Shown one piece after another: positions 33,976-41,913 of a stretch of 64,000 nucleotides of DNA. Numbering within the stretch: position 1 is the first letter of the stretch; every line of letters begins with the position of its first letter. The translations under genes and the position numbers were made by a program. Below the pieces are notes generated by a model that was not told where the DNA came from, ran no database searches, and saw only the letters and a list, made by a program, of their open reading frames with translations. The stretch spans positions 1 through 64,000 of the forward strand of contig CANLUH010000008.1 of NCBI GenBank assembly GCA_947494205.1, read 5' to 3'. This DNA is from an uncultured Flavobacteriaceae bacterium. GTDB lineage: Bacteria; Bacteroidota; Bacteroidia; Flavobacteriales; Flavobacteriaceae.

Positions 33976-34293
33976 ATGAAGAAAAAACTAAACCCAACTT
34001 TAGTATACGTACTTTCGATAGCTGGTTTTTTATGCTGCTGTTTAGGTGGCGCATTTTTGTCTGTTCCTGCTTTTTTTATAGCTCACAAGAAAGTTAAAGA
34101 TGCTGAATTAAACCCAGATGATTACGAAGGTGACATTAATGCTATGAAAACAGCAAAAACAGTTGCTTTAGTATCTGCCATAATTGGAGTCTTAGTATTA
34201 ATAAGAGTTATATATGTTTTAGCAACTCAAGATATGGATGAATTTAGACAGGTATGGGAAGAGGCTATGGAACAGGCTAGACAAAACCAGTAA
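33976..34293 (+). CDS. CCC-motif membrane protein
   Basis: A 105-residue membrane protein. The defining feature is a run of three cysteines in the first helix, AGFLCCCLGGAFLSVPAFFIA, followed by a polar loop (KVKDAELNPDDYEGDINAM) and a second helix TVALVSAIIGVLVLIRVIYVL. The C-terminal tail is acidic and rich in Gln. It is the flavobacterial CCC-motif family, found next to DUF2752 as here. Function unknown; the cysteines could bind metal or be lipidated. Confidence 0.82.
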   Translation: MKKKLNPTLVYVLSIAGFLCCCLGGAFLSVPAFFIAHKKVKDAELNPDDYEGDINAMKTAKTVALVSAIIGVLVLIRVIYVLATQDMDEFRQVWEEAMEQARQNQ

Positions 34294-34322
34294 GCATCAT
34301 TAATAATTCCTATTATATAAAT

Positions 34323-34352
34323 AAAAAAAGCGACCGTTTGGTCGCTTTTTTT
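34323..34352. terminator. bidirectional intrinsic terminator
   Basis: Stem AAAAAAAGCGACC with GGTCGCTTTTTTT around a GTTT loop, between the convergent CCC-motif and ornithine aminotransferase genes. Confidence 0.92.
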
Positions 34353-34375
34353 ATTGGTGTAACATGAAAGCAATA

Positions 34376-35653
34376 CTATTCGAATGCTTTTAATGTTTTA
34401 GTTATTATAGATACACAATCTAATAATTGTTCTTTAGTCATTACTAATGGTGGTGCAAAACGAATAATATTTCCATGTGTTGGCTTTGCTAATAATCCAT
34501 TATCTCTAAGTGCTATACAGATGTTCCAAGCGGTGTCACTCTCTTCTGTATCATTTATTAAAATAGCATTAAGTAAACCTTTACCTCTTACTGCCGTTAC
34601 TATAGAACTCGTTTCAATATATTTAGATAATTCGCTTCTAAATAATTCTCCTAAATCGTAAGCATTTTGTGCTAAAGCTTCATCTTTAACAACATCTAAA
34701 GCTGCAATAGCTACAGCAGCAGCTACTGGATTACCTCCAAAAGTACTTCCGTGGTTTCCTGGCTTAATAACATTCATAATGCTATCGTTTGCTAATACAG
34801 CAGACACTGGATAGGCTCCACCAGATAAGGCTTTACCAAGAATTAAAATATCTGCTTTAACTTCTGGTGTACCAGAACAGTTTTTATCTGCACATGTACA
34901 GTTACCACAAGTAGCCAATAAACGTCCTGTTCTTGCAATACCTGTTTGTACTTCGTCTGCAATAAATAATACATTATGCTTCTCACAAAGTGCTCTTGCT
35001 TTTGCTAAATAGCCTTCAGAAGGTACATAAACCCCAGCTTCTCCTTGAATAGGTTCTACTAAGAATCCTGCTACATTTTTGTTATTTGTTAAAGCTTCTT
35101 CTAAAGCTTGTAAATTATCGTATTCAATTTTTATAAACCCAGCTGTATATGGTCCAAAGTTTTTACGTGCTACTGGATCGTTAGAGAATGAAATAATTGT
35201 TGTAGTTCTACCGTGGAAGTTATTTTCACAAACTATTATTTCAGCATCATTTTCATTAATTCCTTTTACTTCATAAGCCCATTTTCTACATAACTTTAAT
35301 GCCGTTTCTACAGCTTCAGCTCCTGTATTCATTGGTAATAACTTATCGTAACCAAAATAACTAGTTGCGTATTGCTCGTATTTACCTAATACATCGTTGT
35401 AAAATGCTCTCGATGTTAATGTTAATTGTTTTGCTTGGTTTACCATAGCATCTACAATTTTTGGATGACAGTGTCCTTGATTTACAGCAGAATATGCTGA
35501 TAAAAAATCGTAATACTTTTTGCCTTCTACGTCCCAAACATATACACCTTCTCCTTTACTTAATACTACAGGTAGTGGATGATAGTTGTGTGCTCCGTAC
35601 TTGTCTTCTAAATCTATCGCTTGTTGCGATGTTAAATGTTCTAAAACAGCCAT
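34376..35653 (-). CDS. rocD: ornithine--oxo-acid transaminase
   Basis: A PLP enzyme converting ornithine and 2-oxoglutarate to glutamate semialdehyde and glutamate, in arginine/proline catabolism. At 425 residues it matches the family. It begins [27 protein letters not shown] as in ornithine aminotransferases. Visible are [18 protein letters not shown], the cofactor aspartate in [14 protein letters not shown] and the Schiff-base lysine in [15 protein letters not shown]. Between these is an insert with four cysteines, [17 protein letters not shown], absent from most homologues I know outside this group. The 137 bases upstream hold no evident gene. Confidence 0.95.
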   Translation of the reverse strand: MAVLEHLTSQQAIDLEDKYGAHNYHPLPVVLSKGEGVYVWDVEGKKYYDFLSAYSAVNQGHCHPKIVDAMVNQAKQLTLTSRAFYNDVLGKYEQYATSYFGYDKLLPMNTGAEAVETALKLCRKWAYEVKGINENDAEIIVCENNFHGRTTTIISFSNDPVARKNFGPYTAGFIKIEYDNLQALEEALTNNKNVAGFLVEPIQGEAGVYVPSEGYLAKARALCEKHNVLFIADEVQTGIARTGRLLATCGNCTCADKNCSGTPEVKADILILGKALSGGAYPVSAVLANDSIMNVIKPGNHGSTFGGNPVAAAVAIAALDVVKDEALAQNAYDLGELFRSELSKYIETSSIVTAVRGKGLLNAILINDTEESDTAWNICIALRDNGLLAKPTHGNIIRFAPPLVMTKEQLLDCVSIITKTLKAFE

Positions 35654-35790
35654 TTTAAATGTGTTTAATTGTTAATAAAAAAGCCATTCCTTATCTACCT
35701 TTTTCCTTTCGAAGTGTCGAAAATTCAGCGTGGGAAAGAAATCATCCCTAAGAGTTTGCAAATTAATAAAAATACCGAGCGAATAAAATA

Positions 35791-36177
35791 TTATGAAGAT
35801 ATTTTATTTGCCAACGAAGAAACTTGTAACTCTAATCGTTTAATCTCTCTTAGCAAAGCGTTTTTATCCATTTGCATCCAAGCAAATATTTTAAGCATAC
35901 TTACACCTAGTAAAAACACTAGTGCGCCTACACTCCATTTTATTAAATCTTTTGTAATCTCTGTATTAAAGAATTGGACAATACAGTATATAAATAGAGC
36001 GAAAAACACTAATGTCATAATATTCATTAATAACATAATCCATTTGTTTTTACCACTAAATAACCCCCAAACCATCTGGAAAACGCCTTGTTCTTCCAAG
36101 TCTTCATAAAATTTTGCTTCTTCTTGTGTAAGTGTTTCTTTAATTAAATCGTCTATAGCTTCTGTTTTATTTTTCAT
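35791..36177 (-). CDS. DUF6768 family protein, possible sigma-factor partner
   Basis: I start at the ATG at 36177 (MKNKTEAIDDLIKETLTQEE), where the family begins; the longer frame adds eight residues. The N terminus is acidic and helical, followed by two transmembrane helices (WIMLLMNIMTLVFFALFIYCIVQFF and LIKWSVGALVFLLGVSMLKI) and a heptad-like C-terminal tail (LLREIKRLELQVSSLANKIS). It directly follows an ECF sigma factor on the same strand, the position usually occupied by an anti-sigma factor, but no ZAS motif is seen. A membrane anti-sigma role is therefore only an inference. Confidence 0.7.
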   Translation of the reverse strand: MKNKTEAIDDLIKETLTQEEAKFYEDLEEQGVFQMVWGLFSGKNKWIMLLMNIMTLVFFALFIYCIVQFFNTEITKDLIKWSVGALVFLLGVSMLKIFAWMQMDKNALLREIKRLELQVSSLANKISS

Positions 36178-36271
36178 GTGTTTATATTTATTGATTTTCA
36201 ATGGTCACATGCTGTTCGCTATTAATCATTCCCATGGGTGATAAAGATTTTAGCATGCTCGTTTCATAATG

Positions 36272-36805
36272 TTATGTTTTTAATGTTAATTTTAATCGCT
36301 CTCTAGCATGAAATAGTCTAGATTTTACTGTTCCTACAGATACATCTAGTAAATCGCTAATCTCTTTTAATGAATAGTCTTGCACATAAAACAGACGAAT
36401 AACTGTTTGTTGCTGTTCTGGAAGCGCGTATACTGCTTTTAATAATTTTTGATTGTTATCTGTAGCATCATACTCCTCCTCTACTTGTTTACTATAATAA
36501 TAGTTTTCTAGATACTTTTTGCTCTTATTGTTAGCGTTAATTTTATCAAACGATTTTGTGTAAACTATACGTAATGCCCAACTAGCAAAATATTTAGGTT
36601 CTTTTAATTGATCTAACTTATCGATAATGGTTTTCCAGCTGTCTTGCGCAATATCTTTAGCTAAATCTGCATCTTTTACTAACCAAAAGGCTTTATTACA
36701 AAATTGTTTGTGCCATTTTTTCACAAGTATTGGTAAGGCCTTTTCGCTACCATTTAGGTATTGTTTAATCAATAATTCGTCGGTTATTTTACTTTTTTTA
36801 TTCAT
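36272..36805 (-). CDS. ECF-type RNA polymerase sigma factor
   Basis: A 177-residue sigma-70-family factor. Region 2 lies at about residues 20-85 (YLNGSEKALPILVKKWHKQFCNKAFWLVKDADLAKDIAQDSWKTII) and region 4 at about 115-170 (VYALPEQQQTVIRLFYVQDYSLKEISDLLDVSVGTVKSRLFHARERLK). The short linker is standard for ECF factors. An inverted repeat ATAAGTT-C-AACTTAT lies 5-19 bases upstream of the ATG. The DUF6768 gene follows with a 94-base gap. Target regulon unknown. Confidence 0.92.
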   Translation of the reverse strand: MNKKSKITDELLIKQYLNGSEKALPILVKKWHKQFCNKAFWLVKDADLAKDIAQDSWKTIIDKLDQLKEPKYFASWALRIVYTKSFDKINANNKSKKYLENYYYSKQVEEEYDATDNNQKLLKAVYALPEQQQTVIRLFYVQDYSLKEISDLLDVSVGTVKSRLFHARERLKLTLKT

Positions 36806-36809
36806 TAAA

Positions 36810-36824
36810 ATAAGTTCAACTTAT
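36810..36824 (-). promoter_or_regulatory. palindrome just upstream of sigma-factor ATG
   Basis: Perfect inverted repeat ATAAGTT / AACTTAT around one base, 5 bases before the ATG at 36805. It could be an operator or a leader hairpin near the ribosome-binding region. Confidence 0.4.
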
Positions 36825-36918
36825 ACTCTAAAGACAATAAAAAACTAAAAAGGTTCATTTTTAAAAGAAGTTTCTTAAAGATAATTGAAATTACTTCTAT
36901 TTTATTTACTGCTATTAT

Positions 36919-36926
36919 TATTTTTG
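36919..36926 (+). promoter_or_regulatory. -10 box implying a leaderless or near-leaderless rlmD transcript
   Basis: TATTTTTG matches TAnnTTTG. It ends only 5 bases before the ATG at 36932. Start points in Bacteroidota lie a few bases after this box, so the mRNA would begin at or within a few bases of the ATG. Confidence 0.5.
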
Positions 36927-36931
36927 CACTT

Positions 36932-38344
36932 ATGTCAAGAAGAAATAAAAGAAAACAAGTGTTTACAAATGTAGAGGTTGTAGATGCTGGTGCTAAAGGA
37001 AAAACAATTGCTCGTGCAGCAGATGGAAAAGTAATTTTTTTACCTAATGCAGTCCCTGGAGATATTGTAGATGTTCAAACCTTTAAAAAGCGTAAAGCCT
37101 ATTATGAAGGTAAAGCTACAATTTTTCATAAACTATCCGATAAACGTGTAGAGCCTGCTTGTGAGCACTTTGGAACTTGTGGTGGTTGCAAATGGCAAGA
37201 TATGGGTTATGAACATCAATTGTTTTATAAAGAAAAAGAGGTTACTAATAATTTAACTAGAATTGGACATATAGAATTACCAGAAGTGACACCTATTTTA
37301 GGAGCTAAAGAGCAATATTTCTATAGAAATAAAATGGAATTCTCTTTTAGCGATTCGCGTTGGTTAACTTTAGAAGAGGTACAATCTGATGAAGATTTAG
37401 GAGATAGAAATGCTTTAGGGTTTCATATTCCAGGCATGTGGGATAAAATTCTAGACATTAAAAAATGTCACTTACAAGCTGATCCTTCTAACGCTATACG
37501 TAACGCTGTTAAAGATTTTGCCGTTGAAAATGGTTTAGAATTCTTCAACACTCGTAATCAAACAGGATTATTACGTACTATGATGATTCGTACATCTTCT
37601 ACCGGAGATATTATGGTAATGATTCAGTTTTTTAAAGAAATAAAAGAACAACGTGAGTTATTATTAGATTTCCTTTCTGAAACTTTTCCGCAGATAACCT
37701 CTTTACAATATGTTATTAATGGTAAAGCTAATGATACTATTTACGATCAAGACGTTATTTGCTATAAAGGACAAGACCACATTTTTGAAGAAATGGAAGG
37801 CTTAAAGTTTAAAATAAACGCTAAATCGTTTTACCAAACCAATTCTGAACAAGCTTATGAATTATATAAGTTGACTAGAGAATGTGCCGATTTAACAGGT
37901 GATGAACTAGTATACGATTTATATACAGGAACAGGAACTATTGCACAATTTGTTGCTAAAAAAGCAAAAAAAGTAGTTGGTGTAGAGTCTGTACCTGATG
38001 CTATTACAGCTGCAAAAGAAAATGCACAATTAAATGGCATAGATAACGTTAGCTTTTTTGTAGGAGACATGAAAAATGTGTTTAACCAAGAATTTATTAA
38101 TACACATGGACAACCAGATGTTATTATTACTGATCCACCAAGAGATGGTATGCATAAAGATGTGGTACAACAAATATTAAACGTAGCGCCTAAAAGAGTC
38201 GTTTATGTAAGTTGTAATAGTGCTACACAAGCTAGAGATTTAGCTCTAATGAACGATATGTACAAAGTAACAAAAACTCAAGCAGTAGATATGTTCCCGC
38301 AAACGCACCACGTTGAAAACATAGTAGTGTTGGAGTTGAGATAA
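36932..38344 (+). CDS. rlmD: 23S rRNA (uracil-C5)-methyltransferase RlmD/RumA family
   Basis: A 470-residue m5U rRNA methyltransferase. Domain order: N-terminal TRAM domain (about 10-70, VFTNVEVVDAGAKGKTIARA), four Fe-S-type cysteines (CEHFGTCGGCKWQ plus KKCHL), then the SAM domain with DLYTGTGTIAQFVA, VVGVESVPDAI, DPPRDGMH and the catalytic cysteine in VYVSCNSATQARDLA near residue 434. Length and layout match RlmD, which modifies U1939 in E. coli. A -10 box ends only 5 bases before the ATG, so translation is probably leaderless. Which uridine is modified cannot be verified here. Confidence 0.93.
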   Translation: MSRRNKRKQVFTNVEVVDAGAKGKTIARAADGKVIFLPNAVPGDIVDVQTFKKRKAYYEGKATIFHKLSDKRVEPACEHFGTCGGCKWQDMGYEHQLFYKEKEVTNNLTRIGHIELPEVTPILGAKEQYFYRNKMEFSFSDSRWLTLEEVQSDEDLGDRNALGFHIPGMWDKILDIKKCHLQADPSNAIRNAVKDFAVENGLEFFNTRNQTGLLRTMMIRTSSTGDIMVMIQFFKEIKEQRELLLDFLSETFPQITSLQYVINGKANDTIYDQDVICYKGQDHIFEEMEGLKFKINAKSFYQTNSEQAYELYKLTRECADLTGDELVYDLYTGTGTIAQFVAKKAKKVVGVESVPDAITAAKENAQLNGIDNVSFFVGDMKNVFNQEFINTHGQPDVIITDPPRDGMHKDVVQQILNVAPKRVVYVSCNSATQARDLALMNDMYKVTKTQAVDMFPQTHHVENIVVLELR

Positions 38345-38416
38345 TCTGTTAAATAAATTAAAACTATAACCATTAAATCGATTAGCATTAGTAACATTAC
38401 ATTTAAATTATTAAAA

Positions 38417-39925
38417 ATGAAAAGATTAACATTACTTTTACTAGTCGTTTTATTAGCATTTAGTTGCCAAACGGATAAAAAAGAAGAACCTTCATTACAG
38501 CAGAGAAAGACTACTATTATAAACGGTACTATCGAAAATTATGCTATAAAGGATTCTATATTCGAAATTGCTTTGTATTATAATGATTATTTAGCAAAAG
38601 ATCAAGTAGGGCATAAATTTAAAATAGATTCTACAGGAAAATTTATTGCTGAATTCGATTTAAAGCGTCAACAAGATGTATTTTTCTTTTATAAAAATTA
38701 TATTTCTCTAATTTTAAAACCTGGCGACTCTATTGCCATACGCTTTAATGGTAGTTTAGAAGATGACGCTTTAGATAATAGTATTGTTTTGGAGGGGAAT
38801 TCTTCTAAAATCAATCAATTATACATTAAATATAGAGCTAATAACCCTGTAGATACAAGAGCTTATTATGAAAAATCTCAAGTATTAAAACCTAAGGCAT
38901 TTTTAGCTTATAATGACAGTATTTCCAAAGCTCAATCTAATTACACTAATGCTTTTATAAAAAAGAATAATGTACCTGAAGACCTTAAAAATTGGTTAAA
39001 TACAGAGGCATACTTTGAGCCATTAGATCGCCTTCTTAATTATGAGTTAATGTATAATATGAAAAGACGTAGTGACTCTGAGCTACCAAAAATAGAAGAT
39101 GATTTCTTTGCTAGTTTAGAGACTATAGTTCCTGTAAAAAAAGAACATTTAATAAACGCTAACTTTACTTCTGGTTTTATTAATTTTTATTATTACTATT
39201 TAGATAGCCAATTTAGAAAAGGGTATAGTAAAGACAGTATTAAAAAAATAGGTTATAAGAAGGTAGAGGATGATTTTATAAAACATTTAATTACAAAAGA
39301 AGGTAAAGACACTACACTTACACAGCTTGTGGTTAATGAAAAACTGCGAACTAATTTTAATAATAATAGCTTAGAATTATACGAAAACAATAAAGATATT
39401 ATAGATGGCTTGTTTAAAGGTACTGCTTTTGAAAATGCAATAAACGAACGCTATAGTAGTATTAAAACATTATTAGATAATCCAGAACTTCCAGAAAAAG
39501 CAGAACTCTTAGCGTTTAAATCTACTGATGCTAAAACATTTTTAGATGAAATAAAGGCTAATGCAAAAGGTAAGGTTATTTATATAGACAATTGGGCAAC
39601 TTGGTGTGGTCCTTGCAAATCTCAATTTAAAGAAGCAACACCTAAATTGAAAGCCAAATTTTCAAAAGATGTAGAATTCGTTTATTTATGCCACCAATCT
39701 GAAGAGCGTTTATGGAAACCAAATATTTCGGAATTTAAAGTTGAAGGTAAGCATTACTTTATTACTAAAGATCAAACCGAAGTTTTAAGTAAAATATTAA
39801 ATATTACAGGTTTTCCAACTTACAATATTATAAATAAAGACGGAGAATTAGTACATTCGGGGTTTGAATATAGACCGAGTATTACTGAGACCTCTACTAT
39901 TATAGAAAAACTTATAAAAGAATAA
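38417..39925 (+). CDS. TlpA-like thioredoxin-family lipoprotein
   Basis: A 502-residue envelope protein. MKRLTLLLLVVLLAFSCQTDKK is a lipoprotein signal with lipobox LAFSC. The N-terminal 350 residues are a flavobacterial DUF4369-like helical/beta region (IIINGTIENYAIKDSIFEIALYY). The C-terminal 130 residues form a TlpA/ResA-type thioredoxin domain with Cys397-Gly-Pro-Cys400 in WATWCGPCKSQF and a cis-Pro in TGFPTYNIINKDG. Probably a periplasmic/outer-membrane thiol-disulfide reductase. It is followed 4 bases later by the DUF6452 gene, so the three genes 38417-41160 form an operon. Confidence 0.9.
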   Translation: MKRLTLLLLVVLLAFSCQTDKKEEPSLQQRKTTIINGTIENYAIKDSIFEIALYYNDYLAKDQVGHKFKIDSTGKFIAEFDLKRQQDVFFFYKNYISLILKPGDSIAIRFNGSLEDDALDNSIVLEGNSSKINQLYIKYRANNPVDTRAYYEKSQVLKPKAFLAYNDSISKAQSNYTNAFIKKNNVPEDLKNWLNTEAYFEPLDRLLNYELMYNMKRRSDSELPKIEDDFFASLETIVPVKKEHLINANFTSGFINFYYYYLDSQFRKGYSKDSIKKIGYKKVEDDFIKHLITKEGKDTTLTQLVVNEKLRTNFNNNSLELYENNKDIIDGLFKGTAFENAINERYSSIKTLLDNPELPEKAELLAFKSTDAKTFLDEIKANAKGKVIYIDNWATWCGPCKSQFKEATPKLKAKFSKDVEFVYLCHQSEERLWKPNISEFKVEGKHYFITKDQTEVLSKILNITGFPTYNIINKDGELVHSGFEYRPSITETSTIIEKLIKE

Positions 39926-39929
39926 TACA

Positions 39930-40469
39930 TTGAAAAAATTAATAGCCTTAATTCTACTTTGCTTGACAATTGTTTTAAGTTGTGAACGAGATGATTTATG
40001 TCCAGACGATACGCCTACTACACCTAGACTTATTATAGATTTTAAAGATGTTGCAAATCCTGAAAGTTCTAAAAATGCATTTAATTTTAGAGTTGAAGAT
40101 GCAAACGATTCTGAAAACTTTTTAAGTAGTTTTAATAATGTAACTACAGATCAAGTTATACTTCCATTAAAAACCACAGAAGATAGCACGCAATTTGCTT
40201 TTTATGAAGATTTTGGACTAGTTGACGATAATGGTACACCAGATGATGAAACGGACGATATTGATTTATCGAATAGAGATGTTATAACCATTACTTATGC
40301 TAGAGAAGATGTGTATGTGTCTCGTGCATGTGGATATAAAACAATTTTTAAAAATGTAAGTGTTACTATTGAAAACGATAGTGATAACTGGTTACAAATT
40401 ATAGACCCAATAAACGATATTACAATTATAGAAGATGAGACAGCAACACACTTTAACATACGCCATTAG
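39930..40469 (+). CDS. DUF6452 family lipoprotein
   Basis: A 179-residue lipoprotein translated from a TTG at 39930 (no in-frame ATG is suitable). MKKLIALILLCLTIVLSCERDD has lipobox IVLSC and a Cys-rich mature start CERDDLCPD, the DUF6452 pattern. The mature part is beta-rich and ends with IIDPINDITIIEDE. It overlaps the start of the next gene (DUF6048) by 35 bases, an overlap usually meaning coupled translation. In flavobacteria these two families usually travel with rlmD, as they do here. Confidence 0.78.
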   Translation: MKKLIALILLCLTIVLSCERDDLCPDDTPTTPRLIIDFKDVANPESSKNAFNFRVEDANDSENFLSSFNNVTTDQVILPLKTTEDSTQFAFYEDFGLVDDNGTPDDETDDIDLSNRDVITITYAREDVYVSRACGYKTIFKNVSVTIENDSDNWLQIIDPINDITIIEDETATHFNIRH

Positions 40470-41160
40470 TTTTATTTTACTTTTGTTTTGTGTTACTGTT
40501 AATGCACAAGATGAGACTGTTACTGAAACTGAAAACGATACTATTAAAATAGAACAGAAATATGGTTTACGTCTTGGTGCAGATGTAAGTAAATTGGTGC
40601 GTTCTTTTTTAGACGATGAGTACAAAGGCTTTGAAATTAATGGAGATTACAGACTAACTAAAGATTGGTACATCGCCGGAGAATTAGGTACCGAAGAAAA
40701 AACGACGACTACAGATTTTTTAAGCGCAACAGCTTCAGGAAGTTATTTTAAAGCTGGTATGGACTATAATATGTATAAAAACTGGCTAAACATGGAAAAC
40801 ATGATATATGCTGGTTTTAGAGCAGGTTTTAGTACATTTTCGCAACAACGAAATAGTTATACCGTTTATGCAACAGATCAATTTTGGCAACCTCAGTTTT
40901 CTTCTAATGAAGCTGTAGAGTTTAAAGGACTTTCTGCAATTTGGGTAGAATTAATTATTGGTATTAAAGCAGAGATATTTAACAACCTTTTTATTGGTAT
41001 TAATGCACAATTGAAAGGGCTTGTTTCTGAAAGTGAACCCGATAACTTTGAAAATCTTTACATTCCTGGATTTAACAAAACATACGATAGTGGTGCTTTT
41101 GGTGTTGGTTATGGGTATACTATATCTTACCTTATTCCAATTTTCAAAAAGAATAAGTAA
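40435..41160 (+). CDS. DUF6048 family outer-membrane beta-barrel-like protein
   Basis: A 241-residue exported protein; MRQQHTLTYAISFILLLFCVTVNAQ is a signal peptide. The rest has the alternating pattern of an outer-membrane beta barrel (YGLRLGADVSKLVRSFL, YKGFEINGDYRLTKDWYIAGELG) with Tyr/Phe girdles and a final strand FGVGYGYTISYLIPIFKKN. The length is consistent with a DUF6048 protein. The 35-base overlap with DUF6452 suggests they act together in the outer membrane. Its stop abuts the stop of the convergent gene at 41161 with no gap. Confidence 0.78.
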   Translation: MRQQHTLTYAISFILLLFCVTVNAQDETVTETENDTIKIEQKYGLRLGADVSKLVRSFLDDEYKGFEINGDYRLTKDWYIAGELGTEEKTTTTDFLSATASGSYFKAGMDYNMYKNWLNMENMIYAGFRAGFSTFSQQRNSYTVYATDQFWQPQFSSNEAVEFKGLSAIWVELIIGIKAEIFNNLFIGINAQLKGLVSESEPDNFENLYIPGFNKTYDSGAFGVGYGYTISYLIPIFKKNK

Positions 41161-41913
41161 TTATCGATTACCATTTAAGGCTCTATATCTGAGGAGTACA
41201 ACACCAACTGTTGTATCTTTTAAAACGTTTCTAATTTTAGAATATTCACTTGGGCCTGTTACATTAGTTATAGCCCATATATATTTATTTTGTTTTGGAA
41301 AATGCGTTTTTAAAATCTCATAATCTCTATAATCGGTAGAAATAGATAAATTAGGTTGTTGTTTAATAATAGCCTTTATTTTACTTATACTCTTCTCTAA
41401 ATCTAATGTCTTTTTAAGTCGCAAGTTTGTGGGTAAATAATAACTTGTTTTAAAACCTTGCTTTTCGAATATAGGCAATACTTCTGGATGCTGTGTTTCT
41501 ATTAAAACGTTCTTTAATGGATAGTTTTTTGATTGAAAAAGAAGCAGTAATTTATTTAAAATTAAATCTGCGTTTGTTTGATCTAGGTCTTTAATATCTA
41601 GCCATAAATAAGGGTATTCATTTAATTCTATAGTTTTTAAATAGGTTTCAAAACTTAAACCTATAGATTCACCTGGCGTGTGGTTTACATCTAATACATC
41701 TGTTGTAGGGCTGTAAATTAAGTCTAACTCTATACCTTCATAGTATTTTAATGCACCTTCTAACTTTTCTATAGAATTTACTCTGTGTGCCCATATTTTA
41801 TTATAATAACCTATGCCTTCAATCTTATATGGAAAATAGAGATAAAATACACCAAATACAGATAGTAAAAGGAATACAATAACTAACCTTCTAATCCCTT
41901 TACTTTTTATCAT
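41161..41913 (-). CDS. GDPD/FAM151-like membrane-anchored TIM-barrel protein
   Basis: A 250-residue protein with an N-terminal membrane anchor (MIKSKGIRRLVIVFLLLSVFGVFYLYF). The C-terminal domain resembles glycerophosphodiesterase or FAM151/menorin TIM barrels: WAHRVNSIEKLEGALKYYEGIELDLIY, VLDVNHTPGE, LWLDIKDLD and VLIETQHPEVLPIFE. The catalytic-type residues of GDPDs (H in AHR, E and D in IELDLI, H in VNHTP) are present. It overlaps the phosphoethanolamine transferase gene by 14 bases, so coupled translation is likely. It might remove or process the headgroup handled by its partner; unproven. Confidence 0.7.
   Translation of the reverse strand: MIKSKGIRRLVIVFLLLSVFGVFYLYFPYKIEGIGYYNKIWAHRVNSIEKLEGALKYYEGIELDLIYSPTTDVLDVNHTPGESIGLSFETYLKTIELNEYPYLWLDIKDLDQTNADLILNKLLLLFQSKNYPLKNVLIETQHPEVLPIFEKQGFKTSYYLPTNLRLKKTLDLEKSISKIKAIIKQQPNLSISTDYRDYEILKTHFPKQNKYIWAITNVTGPSEYSKIRNVLKDTTVGVVLLRYRALNGNR

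Noticed and set aside
35669-36109. 146-codon frame on the + strand
   Set aside because: It covers an intergenic region and the antisense of the DUF6768 gene; no family match and composition typical of a shadow frame.
36178-36271. possible 15-residue peptide (MGMINSEQHVTIENQ) between sigma factor and DUF6768 genes
   Set aside because: Could be chance; no evidence besides an ATG and a stop.
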